From positions 5,766,001 to 5,830,000 of the forward strand of contig NZ_CP026124.1 in assembly GCF_002902905.1 (NCBI RefSeq): 64,000 nucleotides of DNA, read 5' to 3'. This document shows positions 17,009 to 27,361 of this stretch, in pieces. Positions within the stretch are counted from its first letter, which is position 1; each line of letters starts with the position of its first letter. The position numbers were made by a program, and so were the translations under genes. Source of the stretch: Achromobacter sp. AONIH1. Its GTDB lineage: Bacteria; Pseudomonadota; Gammaproteobacteria; Burkholderiales; Burkholderiaceae_B. The notes beneath the pieces were generated by a model. The model searched no databases. It had not been told where the DNA came from and was given only the letters and a program-made list of their open reading frames with translations.

Positions 17009-18826
17009 TCACCATTGATAGCCGGCGCCAATCACCGCGCCGCCGTGCCCCCGGGTGCTGGTCGCGAGCGAACCCTTGTAGATCCAGCGGCCTCTCTCGG
17101 ACACCCGGGATATGCCGATCGCCATGCCCTGCTGCCCTTGCCACGTCGAACCGGCCATCGACACCATGTTCTTGCCCGGCTCCGTCGCTTGCGGCAGGCC
17201 CGCGACCGCCATCGTCGCGGCGACGCCGCCATCCACATAGCGTTTCAGCCCCTTGATCTGCTGATCCGTGTAGCGGTTCGACTGCGCCGCCGCGTTGTTC
17301 AACTGGTTCAGGTTGACGGCATCGGTGCCGTTCACGCCCGGCGCCACGTTGCTGATGCCGCGCTCATTGCCGACCGAGCCCACCGACAGCGTGTTGGGCG
17401 CGCTCGCCACCGAATTCGCCCCCACCGCGACCGAATTCGCGCCGCTGGCGTAGGCGTGATCGCCTATCGCGGTGCTGGCGTCGCCCGATGCCACCGCGCC
17501 GCTGCCCGTCGCCGTCGCGTTCCGGCCGCTTGCGGATGGCGCGGTGTAGGTCGTCGGATTGCCTGTGGCCCAGGTCCTGCCGCCGCCACCCGGCGGCAGT
17601 CCGTTGATGGTCTGGTTCAGCGTGCTGACCGCGCTCTGGAGCTGGCCCAGGTTGACCGCGTCGGTGATCTGCACGCCGGGCGCGACGTTGATGACCTGCC
17701 GCGCCCCGCCCGCCGCGCCGACCGACACCGCGCCGGCCGTCGTCGTGAAGCCGTTGCCGCTGACCGGATCCACGTAGGCGCCGGCAGCCCGGTCGGCCAC
17801 CGAGCCGGCCCCCAGCGCGACCCCGCCGACCGTCGTCGCGCTCGATTGATAACCCAGCGCAACGCCGGTGCTCTGCGTGGCCTGGGCCGCGTTGCCGAAG
17901 GCAATCGCGTCGTTGACCGGCGCGGCCGACGAGCCTATGGAACTGCCCGCGTCCATGCCGATCGCGATATTGTTGTTGCCCGTCGCGTACAGCCCCGCCC
18001 GGGAGCCGATGCTCACGTTGTTGCCGCCGGCCACTGCTGTACCGGAATAGGTACCGATCGAGACGTTGTTGTCTCCGCCAGAGACGGCATTGCCACTGAC
18101 GTAGCCAATGGCCACGTTGGTGCTGGTCAACACGCCGTTGCCAGCCAGGGCGCCAAACGCCGCGTTGTTGAGTACCGGCGCCCCGATGCGACCAACGCCG
18201 ATGCCGGCACTCGTGCCTATCGCCGTGTTGCTATCCCCGTAGACGGCTATCCCCGCGCTGTGTCCAAAGGCGCTGTTGTAGCTGCCCGTCACCGAGACGC
18301 CACTGGTGTTGCCCGTCGCCGTGTTGTGGTTGCCCTGCACGATCGCCCCAGCACCCGTGCCAACTGCCGCGTTGCCCTCGCCCTGCATCGTGTTACCCGC
18401 CATCGTGCCCACCGCGACGTTGTCCCTTGAGGCATGCGAGAGAGTGCCAGCGCCTCTTCCGATCGACACGCTATTCTCGCCAGTCGCCAGCGCCTGCTCG
18501 CCGATGGCGATGGTGTAATCTCCCGATGCCTGCGCTTTGGATCCCACCGCCGTCGCCGCAAGCCCGGTCGAGGTCGCATCCGTCCCGGCGGCCAGGGAGC
18601 CGGCGCCGGTCGCGCCGTTATTCGTGCTGTTCCCGCCCGGCGTACCGCCGTCGTTCACGCTGTAGTACTGCGCATGCGCGGGGCTCGCCGCGATCGCCGC
18701 CGTGATCGCCAGCGCACAGGCCGCGACCCGCATCGGGCCGACCTTGCCGCCTGTCGCCGACGAAACCGGGACGCCAACAGCCGGCCGGCCCGCGCGGCCC
18801 TGGGCCGCTCTAGACACTGACTTCAT
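17009..18826 (-). CDS. Trimeric autotransporter adhesin (YadA-like)
   Basis: 605 residues from the ATG at 18826, which has GGAGAGTAAGG in front. A long signal peptide ends at AHAQYY (about residue 53). The passenger is mainly YadA-head repeats of about 14 residues (NSVSIGRGAG, NVAVGTMAGN, NAAVGTGAG, NTAIGTSAG). Two neck motifs occur (DAVNLGQLQSA and DAVNLNQLNNA). The C-terminal YadA anchor starts near SNRYTDQQIKGLKRYVDGG and ends in the aromatic YQW needed for outer-membrane insertion. The protein forms a trimer on the surface and probably mediates adhesion. The stalk is very short. Confidence 0.92.
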   Translation of the reverse strand: MKSVSRAAQGRAGRPAVGVPVSSATGGKVGPMRVAACALAITAAIAASPAHAQYYSVNDGGTPGGNSTNNGATGAGSLAAGTDATSTGLAATAVGSKAQASGDYTIAIGEQALATGENSVSIGRGAGTLSHASRDNVAVGTMAGNTMQGEGNAAVGTGAGAIVQGNHNTATGNTSGVSVTGSYNSAFGHSAGIAVYGDSNTAIGTSAGIGVGRIGAPVLNNAAFGALAGNGVLTSTNVAIGYVSGNAVSGGDNNVSIGTYSGTAVAGGNNVSIGSRAGLYATGNNNIAIGMDAGSSIGSSAAPVNDAIAFGNAAQATQSTGVALGYQSSATTVGGVALGAGSVADRAAGAYVDPVSGNGFTTTAGAVSVGAAGGARQVINVAPGVQITDAVNLGQLQSAVSTLNQTINGLPPGGGGRTWATGNPTTYTAPSASGRNATATGSGAVASGDASTAIGDHAYASGANSVAVGANSVASAPNTLSVGSVGNERGISNVAPGVNGTDAVNLNQLNNAAAQSNRYTDQQIKGLKRYVDGGVAATMAVAGLPQATEPGKNMVSMAGSTWQGQQGMAIGISRVSERGRWIYKGSLATSTRGHGGAVIGAGYQW

Positions 18827-19465
18827 CCTTACTCTCCAACATCGATTTGGAAGCTCTGTTGTCGCCACGCGGCAAGACCCCGAGACATCCGCAATGCCGA
18901 ATCCCGCATGCCGGGCACGCGCCCCGCGACGGACGCCAGACTGGCGTCGACGCGGGCCATGCCCGCCGCCTTGATTCAAGCCGTTCACCGATGCGCATCG
19001 CAGCCTGTCCGGCAAGGCTCGCGCGGCGCTATCGCCCATTCCGTCCAGCGCATGCCAGGCGATGGAAATCTGCCTGGCACGCCATGAACGCCCGGACAAT
19101 ACAGCGCCGTTCGTGTTGGATTTTTTCCTCTTGACAGTTGTTGACAGCGCTGGGCAACAGTGCGTCGTCAAAAGGCATATTTCCATGCAAGCGTTGCGCG
19201 CAATGACACGGAAGTCACCTTTTCCATCGGCTTGCCGCCATGCTGGCGTACCGGATGTCCTAGGACGGAGCCCGGGATTCCAGGCTTCCGGGGCATCGCG
19301 GCGCGACAACGGTCAAGCGCGGCGACGCCGAGCGCGCGCGCGTAAAAAAGCCCAAGGGCTGGACTGATATCCCACCCTTGGGCCGCAATGCGCGAACGAT
19401 TCAGCGAACGATTCAGCGAGCGCGCGGCGATGTCGCGCCCGCGAGGCGCCTTGCCGGACGGGCGA
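18827..19465. other. Intergenic stretch between adhesin and uppP
   Basis: No supported gene. It contains the uppP terminator (19350-19383), a 12-base direct repeat GCGAACGATTCA twice in tandem at 19392-19415, and a pair of TTGACAG motifs at 19131-19147 on the plus strand, opposite to the flanking genes. The lower-GC part around 19080-19220 probably holds the adhesin promoter on the minus strand, which I cannot place exactly. Confidence 0.6.
19350..19383 (-). terminator. Terminator downstream of uppP
   Basis: A perfect 9-bp stem GCCCAAGGG/CCCTTGGGC with a 16-base loop, followed on the minus strand by six T residues. Confidence 0.8.
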
Positions 19466-20329
19466 TCACGCCATCCAGATCCACGCCGCCACGATGGCGC
19501 CGAACACGATCCGATACCAGGCGAACACGCGGTACGTGTGGTTGGCCACGAAGCGCAGCACCGCCCGCACCACCACCATCGCGCTCAGGAAGGCCGCGAC
19601 GAAGCCCACCGCGATGCCGGACAGGTCGTGCTGGGTCAGCAGCCCGAAGTTCTTGTACATGTCGTACACCGCCGCGCCCAGCATGGTGGGCATGGCCAGG
19701 AAGAACGAGAACTCGGTCGCGGTCTTGCGCTGGATGCCGGCGATCATGCCGCCAATGATGGTGGCGCCCGAGCGCGAGGTGCCCGGGATCATGGCCAGGC
19801 ATTGCGCCACGCCCACGCCCAGCGCCTGCTTCCAGGTGATCTGCTCCAGGCTGCGCGCGGTGGCGCGCTCGTCCGAAGCGGTGTCGTCGGCCGCGCCCGG
19901 CACATCGCCGGGCGTATGCCGCGTCTTGCGCTCGACCCACAGCATGATCAGGCCGCCCAGCACCAGCGTCACCACCACCACGCCCGGGTGGTAGAAGACC
20001 TGCTTGATGGACTTGATGAAGATGCCGCCGATCACCGCCGCCGGCAGGAAGGCGATCAGCAGGTTGCGCGTGAAGGCGACCTCGCTGGGCACGCCGGTGA
20101 GCGTGCCGCGGATCAGCTGCAGCAGCCGCGCGCGGAACACCCACATCACGGCCAGGATGGAGCCGAGCTGGATCACCACCTCGAACACCTTGCCCTGGCT
20201 GGATTCGAAGTTGATCCAGTCGCCGATCAGGATGAGGTGGCCGGTGCTGGACACCGGGATGAACTCGGTCAGTCCTTCGACGATGCCCAGGAAGAAGGCC
20301 TTGATCAGATACAGGGTGTTTTCGGTCAC
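19466..20329 (-). CDS. uppP: Undecaprenyl-diphosphatase
   Basis: 287 residues, all-helical membrane protein of the BacA family. Both signature motifs are present: EGLTEFIPVSSTGHLIL near residue 16 and PGTSRSGATIIGGM near residue 180. It dephosphorylates undecaprenyl diphosphate at the outer face of the inner membrane, recycling the lipid carrier for peptidoglycan and giving bacitracin tolerance. It lies 19 bases downstream of the TerC-CBS gene on the same strand and could share its transcript. Confidence 0.95.
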   Translation of the reverse strand: MTENTLYLIKAFFLGIVEGLTEFIPVSSTGHLILIGDWINFESSQGKVFEVVIQLGSILAVMWVFRARLLQLIRGTLTGVPSEVAFTRNLLIAFLPAAVIGGIFIKSIKQVFYHPGVVVVTLVLGGLIMLWVERKTRHTPGDVPGAADDTASDERATARSLEQITWKQALGVGVAQCLAMIPGTSRSGATIIGGMIAGIQRKTATEFSFFLAMPTMLGAAVYDMYKNFGLLTQHDLSGIAVGFVAAFLSAMVVVRAVLRFVANHTYRVFAWYRIVFGAIVAAWIWMA

Positions 20330-20348
20330 GGTATGGGCGGGTCCGGGG

Positions 20349-21932
20349 TTAGTCGTTGGTCAGGGACGCTTCGTCGGACAGCGGCTCCTGGGGCTTTTTG
20401 TCGACCCGCACAAGGGCGATGCGGCGTCCGTCCATCTCCAGCACTTCGAAGCGGAAATGATCGTGGTGGATTTCATACTCGCAGGCGTCGCCCGGCTTGG
20501 GCAGATGGCCAAAGCGCGACAGCAGGTAGCCGGCCAGCGTGGAGAAGTCCTGGGCCTCGTCGATCAGGCCCTCGGTTTCCAGCACCTGCTCGACATGGTG
20601 CAGGTCGGCCGCGCCATCGATCTTCCAGGTGTGCTCGCCGTCGGCCACGATGTCGGGCAGCTCGTCCTCGTCGGGGAATTCGCCGGCGATGGCCTCGAAC
20701 ACGTCGATCGGCGTCACCAGGCCCTCGATGGCGCCGAACTCGTCCGCCACCAGCACCAGCTGGCCGCGCGAGCGCTTGAGCGTGTCCATCAGGCGCAGGA
20801 TGCCGATGGCCTCGTGCACGATGATGGGATCGCGCAGCCGGTTGCGGCGCACCCGGCCCTCGGTGAGCAGATCGGCGATCAGGTCCTTGGCGCGGCCGAT
20901 GCCCAGCACCTCGTCCAGCGAGCCCCGGCACACCGGGAAGAAGCTGTGCGGCGCCTCGATCAACTGGCCTCGGATGGTGTCGGCGTCATCGTCGATGTTG
21001 ATCCACGACACGTCGGTGCGCGGCGTCATGATGGAACGAATGGAGCGTTCGGCCAGCGTCAGCACGCCGCTGACCATGTTGCGCTCCTCCACGCCGAAAG
21101 CCGGAATGGCCGGCGCGTTGGCGCTGGGCAGATCGGGCTCGTCGGCGGGCGGACGCTTGCCCAGCATGCGCAGCACGGCGGCCGCCGTGCGCTCGCGCAT
21201 GGGGCGGCGCGCATCCAACTTGAGCAGATTGCGCCGCGCCAGCTGGTTCAGCGCCTCGATCGCGACCGAGAAGCCGATGGCGGCGTACAGATAGCCCTTG
21301 GGCACCTTGAAACCGAAGCTTTCCGCCAGCAGCGAGAAGCCGATCATCAGCAGGAAGCCCAGGCACAGCACCACCACGGTGGGATGCGCGTTGACGAAGC
21401 GGGTCAGCGGCTTGGACGCCAGCAGCATGATGCCGATGGCGATGATGACGGCGATCATCATGATGGCCAGGTGGTCCACCATGCCGACCGCGGTGATGAC
21501 CGAGTCCAGCGAGAACACCGCGTCCAGCACCACGATCTGCGTCACGATGACCCAGAAGCTGGCGTACACGCGCGGCCCCGACGAAGAGCCGTGGCCGCCG
21601 CCCTCGAGCCGCTCGTGCAGCTCCATGGTGCCCTTGAACAGCAGGAAGAAGCCGCCCGCCATCAGGATCAGGTCGCGTCCGGACGGCGCCAGGGGGCCGA
21701 TGGAGAACAGCGGCGTGGTCAGCGTGACCAGCCAGGACATGACGGACAACAGGCCCAGGCGCATGACCAGCGCGAGGCTCAGCCCCAGGATGCGCGCGCG
21801 GTCGCGCTGCGAAGGGGGCAGCTTGTCCGCCAGGATGGCGATGAAAATCAGGTTATCAATGCCCAGGACGATCTCAAGAACGACCAGGGTAAGCAGGCCG
21901 ACCCACGCAGCGGGGTCCAGCAGCCACTCCAT
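20349..21932 (-). CDS. TerC-family membrane protein with CBS and CorC domains
   Basis: 527 residues from the ATG at 21932, preferred over a TTG at 21944 because GGAG lies 7 bases before the ATG. Domain order is a TerC membrane domain of about 240 residues ([39 protein letters not shown]), a CBS pair (about 300-425; [35 protein letters not shown]), and a CorC/HlyC transporter-associated domain at the end. The same build occurs in E. coli YoaE/YegH. TerC proteins are linked to metal-ion, especially manganese, export; the CBS pair probably senses nucleotides. Confidence 0.92.
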   Translation of the reverse strand: MEWLLDPAAWVGLLTLVVLEIVLGIDNLIFIAILADKLPPSQRDRARILGLSLALVMRLGLLSVMSWLVTLTTPLFSIGPLAPSGRDLILMAGGFFLLFKGTMELHERLEGGGHGSSSGPRVYASFWVIVTQIVVLDAVFSLDSVITAVGMVDHLAIMMIAVIIAIGIMLLASKPLTRFVNAHPTVVVLCLGFLLMIGFSLLAESFGFKVPKGYLYAAIGFSVAIEALNQLARRNLLKLDARRPMRERTAAAVLRMLGKRPPADEPDLPSANAPAIPAFGVEERNMVSGVLTLAERSIRSIMTPRTDVSWINIDDDADTIRGQLIEAPHSFFPVCRGSLDEVLGIGRAKDLIADLLTEGRVRRNRLRDPIIVHEAIGILRLMDTLKRSRGQLVLVADEFGAIEGLVTPIDVFEAIAGEFPDEDELPDIVADGEHTWKIDGAADLHHVEQVLETEGLIDEAQDFSTLAGYLLSRFGHLPKPGDACEYEIHHDHFRFEVLEMDGRRIALVRVDKKPQEPLSDEASLTND

Positions 21933-22150
21933 CAGGAGCTCCAAAAGTTACTCAGCCGACAATCGTACCTGGAAAATCCATGACACGCCGGTCATGAAAA
22001 CCCCGCCCGGCAAGGCGCCGGGCCCGCGCCGGGGGGGGATCCAGGCAGGAAACGCGGCCAGGTCCGGCCAGGGGGCTGGCCCGATGTTCCGGCTCAGTGT
22101 TCCGGCCCGGAGGTCAGGCACGCATGTCATATGGATGTCAGACGCGGACG

Positions 22151-22810
22151 TCAGGCCCAGTCCATCCGATTGGCGAACACCAGCAGCGCGGTCCAGGCCA
22201 TCATCTGCCATGGGGACGTCCCGGCGACGCGCGCCAGCGGCCGGGACAGGCGCAGGAGGAACCAGAAGGCGGCCAGCATCGCGGCCATGGCGACCTCGAC
22301 CCGGGACGCCATCGCCGAGGCGGTAACGACCGACCGGGCCGCGAACACCGCATTCAGCGCCACGATCTGGAACAGGACCAGCATCGCCCTCAGTCCGGCG
22401 CCCCCGCCGGAATCCGCCGGATCCGGCGCACCCTTCCAGATCCGCCATCCGGACCTGGCGCCCTGGAACAGCAGCGACAGCACCAGCACGCCGCCCGCCA
22501 TCAGCACCAGATGCTGTCCGGTGTACTCATACGGTCCGACGGACAGCTGCGACCGGTTCAGGAACTTGACCGGCCAGTCCAGCCCCTGGGCCAGCGGCCA
22601 CAGGCGCATCAGCAACATCAGGCCCAGGCCGAACAGGCGCGCGCCGTTGCGCTGCGCGGCGGGAAACTCATTGGCCAGGATGACGATGAAGACCACGTTG
22701 GCGAGGCCCACCAGGATCTCGATCATGGTCAGGCCCAGCACGCCGAACCAGGCTTGCGGTCCGCCGATCCACTCCATCGGATTCATCCACCCCATCAGCC
22801 CCTCCCGCAT
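22151..22810 (-). CDS. Degenerate TerC-like membrane protein
   Basis: 219 residues, membrane part only. It aligns with the TerC domain of the neighbouring gene along its length, but the acidic residues in both TerC signatures are gone: LVGLANVVFIVILAN stands where the neighbour has [15 protein letters not shown], and IVALNAVFAARSVVTASAM where it has [19 protein letters not shown]. In TerC these aspartates are the likely metal ligands, so transport is doubtful. It is probably a diverged paralogue with a changed or lost function. It is not obviously co-transcribed with its relative (218-base gap). Confidence 0.8.
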   Translation of the reverse strand: MREGLMGWMNPMEWIGGPQAWFGVLGLTMIEILVGLANVVFIVILANEFPAAQRNGARLFGLGLMLLMRLWPLAQGLDWPVKFLNRSQLSVGPYEYTGQHLVLMAGGVLVLSLLFQGARSGWRIWKGAPDPADSGGGAGLRAMLVLFQIVALNAVFAARSVVTASAMASRVEVAMAAMLAAFWFLLRLSRPLARVAGTSPWQMMAWTALLVFANRMDWA

Positions 22811-22954
22811 ATGTGTGTGCGGGCCATCGTACCTGGAAAGCCTGTGCCCCGCCCGCCACGCGCAGGCCTGGTCGGCGCCGGTAGCCTACGCCGCCGCGCG
22901 TCCGTCGCGCTTGCGCGGCATCAAGCGCGCGCCTTGCGCGGGGCCGCAAGCAGC

Positions 22955-22983
22955 CAATATCCCCACGCCGCGCAAGGATATTG
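22955..22983. promoter_or_regulatory. Inverted repeat in the divergent region before nosR
   Basis: CAATATCC and GGATATTG form a perfect 8-bp inverted repeat with a 13-base spacer, halfway between the TerC-like gene and nosR. It may be a regulator site; nothing else explains it. Confidence 0.35.
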
Positions 22984-23012
22984 CGTCCTGCCGCGCTCGC
23001 AGGACGGCGCTT

Positions 23013-23026
23013 TTGACGCACCGCAA
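23013..23026 (+). promoter_or_regulatory. Candidate FNR/DNR site of the nos operon
   Basis: TTGAC-GCAC-CGCAA matches the FNR/DNR consensus TTGAT-N4-ATCAA at seven of ten conserved positions. Nos operons are normally activated by such regulators under low oxygen and nitric oxide. If it sits at -41.5, transcription would start near 23061, which supports the nosR start at 23089 rather than 23053. Confidence 0.45.
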
Positions 23027-23088
23027 AACCGCGCCTCCAGCGCGCTCTTAGGATGCGCCTGAATAACAACGACGGATCGGGTTCAAGC

Positions 23089-25383
23089 ATGTCTGGCAGC
23101 ACCGCAGGGCGTCATGGAAGTTTCCGCATCATCCGCATGGCGATTGCGCTGTTGCTCTGTCTGACCGCGGGACTCATGCAGTCGGCGCGGGCCCAGCGCC
23201 TGCCCGATTTCCTGGGCGCCACGCCGCCGGCCGAGCTGTTCCCCGGCGCCGACCGCTACGGCCCGCCCGAAGGCAAGCCCATGGTCGCCAAGGCCTATTC
23301 GGGCGACCGCGAACTCGGGCTGGTGTACCTCACGTCCGACGTCGTCAACACGCGCGGCTACTCCAGCAAGCCCATCGACGTGCTGGTGGCGCTGGCCAGC
23401 GACGGCCGCATCGCGGGCGCCAAGCTGGTCGAGCACCATGAGCCCATCGTGCTCATCGGCATCCCCCAGTCCAAGGTGGACCACTTCATCAGCGGCTATG
23501 TCGGCCTGAACTTCGTCGACACGCCGCCGCGCCACGGCGCGCCGCCGCCGGTGGACATCGTCAGCGGCGCCACGGTCACGCTGATGGTGATCGGCGACAG
23601 CATCACGCGCTCGGCCATCGCGGTGGCGCGCGCCCACGGCGTCGGCAAGGCAGCCCGGCCCGCGCAGGCGGCGACGGCGCGCGTCCAGGCGCGCACGGTC
23701 GACGAGACGCCGGGCGAGGTCCGCTCCTGGCAAGCCCTGCTCGACAACGGCGCGGTGCGCCAGCTGCGCCTGAGCGTGGCCGACGTGAACCAGGCCTTCC
23801 GCGCCTCCGGCCGCGACGATGCCGCCGCGCACGCGGAAAGCCGCGACGAGGCCGATGCCTTCATCGAACTCTATGTCGCGCAGGTCAGCGCGCCCGCCAT
23901 CGGCCGCAGCCTGCTGGGCGAGACCGGCTGGCTGCGCCTGAAGGAACGGCTCAAGCCCGGGCAGCAGGCGGTGCTGGTGGCGGGCGGCGGCCTGTATTCG
24001 TTCAAGGGCTCCGGCTATGTGCGCGGCGGCATCTTCGACCGCGTCGAAATCGTCCAGCACGACGCCGGCTTCCGCTTCCGCGACCGCGACCACCAGCGCC
24101 TGGCGGACATCGCCGCCGAGGGCGCGCCGGCGCTGCGCGAGGTGGCGCTGTTCGTGGTGCCGCAAGACGCCCCGTTCGATCCGGTGGCGCCATGGCGCCT
24201 GCAACTCATGGTGCAGCGCGTGCTCAGCGTCTCGGACAAGGCCTTCGTGACCTTCGACCTGGACTACGCGCTGCCGGATGTGTATACGCGTGCGGCCCCG
24301 GCCAGCGCTGGCGCTGCGGCCGGGCCAGCGACCGCCACGCCTGCGTCACAGGGCCCCTCGTCCGCCGGCGCGGCCCAGGCGGACGCGCCAGCGGACGAGG
24401 CCCCGCCCGAACTGTGGCGCCAGATCTGGAACGGCAAGCCGCTGCAGATCGCCATCCTGACGGCGGCGCTGGCGGTGCTGGCGGGCATCTTCTTCTTCCA
24501 GGACCAGCTGGCCCGCCGGCCGCTGCTGCACGACCGCCTGCGGCTGGCCTTCCTGCTGTTCGCCCTGTTCTGGATCGGCTGGTACGGCCAGGCCCAGCTG
24601 TCGGTGGTGAACGTGCTGACCTTCTTCTCGGCGCTGCGCAGCGACTTCCGCTGGGACTACTTCCTGATGGATCCGCTGGTGTTCATCCTGTGGTGCGCCA
24701 CGGCAGTGTCGATGGTGTTCTGGAACCGCGGCGCCTTCTGCGGCTGGCTCTGTCCGTTCGGCGCGTTGCAGGAACTGCTGAACCGCGCGGCCAAGCGCCT
24801 GGGCGTGAAGCAGCTGCAGGTGCCGCACGGCGTCAACCAGCGCCTGTCGGCCCTGAAGTACATCATCTTCGTGCTGCTGTTCGGCTACGCGCTGTACGAC
24901 CTGGCGCTGGCCGAGCGGCTGGCCGAGGTCGAGCCCTTCAAGACCGCCATCATCCTGCGCTTCGCGCGCGCCTGGCCCTTCGTGCTGTTCGCCGCGCTGC
25001 TGCTGGCCGCGGGGCTCTTCATCGAACGCTTCTATTGCCGCTACCTGTGCCCGCTGGGCGCGGCGCTGGCGATTCCCGCGCGCCTGCGCATCTTCAACTG
25101 GCTCAAGCGCTATCACGATTGCGGCAATCCCTGCCAGCGCTGCAACCACGAATGCCCGGTGCAGGCCATCGAGCCCAGCGGCGAAATCAATCCCAACGAG
25201 TGCATCCAGTGCCTGCACTGCCAGATGCTCTACCACCACGACGAAAAGTGCCCGCACCTGCTGCAGCGCAAGGCCCGGCGCGAACGCCGCCGCGCCCCGC
25301 CCGCCGAGGCCGCGCCGCAGGAAGTCGTGATGCGCCGCTTTCCCAATCCCGGCGACGCCGGCCAGCCTCCAGCCGGAGCCTGA
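23089..25383 (+). CDS. nosR: Nitrous oxide reductase regulatory membrane flavoprotein NosR
   Basis: 764 residues from the ATG at 23089; an in-frame ATG at 23053 would add 12. A signal or first helix (about residues 17-36) leads to a periplasmic FMN-binding domain with SGATVT (159-164), where the Thr takes FMN covalently. Membrane helices follow, with [12 protein letters not shown] and [14 protein letters not shown] of the NapH/CcoG type, and two [4Fe-4S] motifs ([31 protein letters not shown]) in the cytoplasm. NosR delivers electrons toward NosZ and is needed for nosZ expression in pseudomonads. First gene of the nos operon. Confidence 0.95.
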   Translation: MSGSTAGRHGSFRIIRMAIALLLCLTAGLMQSARAQRLPDFLGATPPAELFPGADRYGPPEGKPMVAKAYSGDRELGLVYLTSDVVNTRGYSSKPIDVLVALASDGRIAGAKLVEHHEPIVLIGIPQSKVDHFISGYVGLNFVDTPPRHGAPPPVDIVSGATVTLMVIGDSITRSAIAVARAHGVGKAARPAQAATARVQARTVDETPGEVRSWQALLDNGAVRQLRLSVADVNQAFRASGRDDAAAHAESRDEADAFIELYVAQVSAPAIGRSLLGETGWLRLKERLKPGQQAVLVAGGGLYSFKGSGYVRGGIFDRVEIVQHDAGFRFRDRDHQRLADIAAEGAPALREVALFVVPQDAPFDPVAPWRLQLMVQRVLSVSDKAFVTFDLDYALPDVYTRAAPASAGAAAGPATATPASQGPSSAGAAQADAPADEAPPELWRQIWNGKPLQIAILTAALAVLAGIFFFQDQLARRPLLHDRLRLAFLLFALFWIGWYGQAQLSVVNVLTFFSALRSDFRWDYFLMDPLVFILWCATAVSMVFWNRGAFCGWLCPFGALQELLNRAAKRLGVKQLQVPHGVNQRLSALKYIIFVLLFGYALYDLALAERLAEVEPFKTAIILRFARAWPFVLFAALLLAAGLFIERFYCRYLCPLGAALAIPARLRIFNWLKRYHDCGNPCQRCNHECPVQAIEPSGEINPNECIQCLHCQMLYHHDEKCPHLLQRKARRERRRAPPAEAAPQEVVMRRFPNPGDAGQPPAGA

Positions 25384-25438
25384 GCCCGACCGTTCCGATA
25401 CACGACGCGCATGCGCCGTCCTTTACCTGGAGTCACCC

Positions 25439-27355
25439 ATGTCTGAAAGCAATGCTCCCAAGTCCGGTCTCAGCCGCCGCAGTTTCCTGGGGACCGCCGC
25501 CATCACCGGCGCCGCCGGCCTGGTGGCGGGCTCGCACCTGCCGGTCGCGCACGGCAAGGACGCCAAGCCCGCCGCCGGCGGCCAGACCTCGCACATCGGC
25601 CCCGGCGAGCTGGACGAATACTATGCCTTCAACTCCAGCGGCCAGTCGGGCGAAATCCGCGTGCTGGGCCTGCCGTCGATGCGCGAGCTGGTCCGCATTC
25701 CGGTCTTCAACCATTGCAGCGCCACCGGCTGGGGCCGCACCAACGAAAGCCGCAAGATCCTGACCGAGGGCCTGACGCCGGAGACGCGCGCCTACCTGAA
25801 GGACAAGGGCGGCGTGTTCATCAACGGCGACGCCCACCACCCGCACCTGTCCTTCACCGACCGCACCTACGACGGGCGCTATCTATACGTCAACGACAAG
25901 GCCAACAACCGCGTCGCGCGCATCCGCCTGGACGTGATGAAGACGGACAAGATCGTCGAGCTGCCCAACGTGTCGGGCGTGCACGGCCTGCGGCCGCAGC
26001 GCTATCCGCGCACCGGCTATGTCTTCGCCAACGGCGAGCACATCATCCCGCTGCCCAACGATGGCAAGGTGACCGACGATCCCAAGAAGAACTTCTTCGC
26101 CGTCTACACCGCCATCGACGGCGACACCATGAAGATCGCCTGGCAGGTGCTGGTGGACGGCAACCTGGACAACGGCGACGCCGACTACCAGGGCAAGTAT
26201 TCCTTCTCCACCTGCTACAACTCCGAGAAGGGCGTATCGGTGGAGGAAGCCTCGGCCAACGAGCAGGACTGGGTCGTGGTGTTCAACATCAAGCGCATCG
26301 AGCAGGCCATCAAGGAAGGCGACTTCAAGACCATGGGCGGCGTGCCGGTGGTGGACGGACGCCACGGCTCGAAGTACACGCGCTACATCCCGGTGCCGAA
26401 CTCGCCGCACGGTTGCAACGCCGCGCCCGACGGCATCCACCTGGTGCTCAACGGCAAGCTCTCGCCCACGGTGACGGTGCTGGACGTGCGCACGCTGGAC
26501 GACCTGTTCGACGACAAGATCAAGCCGCGCGACTGCGTGGTGGCCGAGCCGCAGCTGGGCCTGGGCCCGCTGCACACCGCCTTCGACGGCCGTGGCAATG
26601 CCTACACCACGCTCTTCATCGACAGCCAGATGGTCAAGTGGAACATCGACCTGGCCAAGCGCGCCTTCAAGGGCGAGAAGGTCGACCCCATCATCCAGAA
26701 GCTGGACGTGCACTACCAGCCCGGCCACAACCACTCGACCATGGGCGAGACGCGCGAGGCCGACGGCAAGTGGCTGGTGTCGCTGAACAAGTTCTCGAAG
26801 GACCGCTTCCTGAACGTGGGCCCGCTCAAGCCCGAGAACGACCAGCTGATCGACATCTCCGGCGATGAGATGAAGCTGGTGCACGACGGCCCCAGCTTCG
26901 CCGAGCCGCATGACATGTGCCTGGTGCACCGCTCCAAGATCAATCCGGTCAGCGTCTGGAAGCGCGACGACCCCATGTGGGAAGACGCCCGCCAGATGGC
27001 CAAGAAGGACGGCGTGACGCTGGAGGACGCGGCCAAGGTGGTGCGCGATGGCAACAAGGTGCGCGTCTACATGATGGCGGTCGCGCCCATGTTCAGCCTG
27101 AAGAAATTCGAAGTGAACCAGGGCGACGAGGTCACGGTGGTGGTGACCAACATGGAAGTGATCGAGGACCTGACGCACGGCTTCACGCTGGAAGGCCACG
27201 GCATCGCCATGGAACTGGCGCCGCAGGCCACGGCCTCGGTCACCTTCACCGCCGACCGTCCGGGCGTGCACTGGTACTACTGCCAGTGGTTCTGCCACGC
27301 GCTGCACATGGAGATGTCGGGCCAGATGATCGTGCATCCCAAGAAGTCCGCGTAG
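25439..27355 (+). CDS. nosZ: Nitrous oxide reductase
   Basis: 638 residues. A Tat signal with SRRSFLG (12-18) marks it as a clade I (Tat-exported) enzyme that folds in the cytoplasm and acts in the periplasm. The seven-bladed propeller binds the CuZ cluster through histidines such as DAHHPHLSF and the later [11 protein letters not shown]. The C-terminal cupredoxin domain carries the CuA site: C615, W617, C619, H623 and M626 in [12 protein letters not shown]. It reduces N2O to N2 in the last step of denitrification. Follows nosR after 55 bases. Confidence 0.98.
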   Translation: MSESNAPKSGLSRRSFLGTAAITGAAGLVAGSHLPVAHGKDAKPAAGGQTSHIGPGELDEYYAFNSSGQSGEIRVLGLPSMRELVRIPVFNHCSATGWGRTNESRKILTEGLTPETRAYLKDKGGVFINGDAHHPHLSFTDRTYDGRYLYVNDKANNRVARIRLDVMKTDKIVELPNVSGVHGLRPQRYPRTGYVFANGEHIIPLPNDGKVTDDPKKNFFAVYTAIDGDTMKIAWQVLVDGNLDNGDADYQGKYSFSTCYNSEKGVSVEEASANEQDWVVVFNIKRIEQAIKEGDFKTMGGVPVVDGRHGSKYTRYIPVPNSPHGCNAAPDGIHLVLNGKLSPTVTVLDVRTLDDLFDDKIKPRDCVVAEPQLGLGPLHTAFDGRGNAYTTLFIDSQMVKWNIDLAKRAFKGEKVDPIIQKLDVHYQPGHNHSTMGETREADGKWLVSLNKFSKDRFLNVGPLKPENDQLIDISGDEMKLVHDGPSFAEPHDMCLVHRSKINPVSVWKRDDPMWEDARQMAKKDGVTLEDAAKVVRDGNKVRVYMMAVAPMFSLKKFEVNQGDEVTVVVTNMEVIEDLTHGFTLEGHGIAMELAPQATASVTFTADRPGVHWYYCQWFCHALHMEMSGQMIVHPKKSA

Positions 27356-27361
27356 GGTCCC

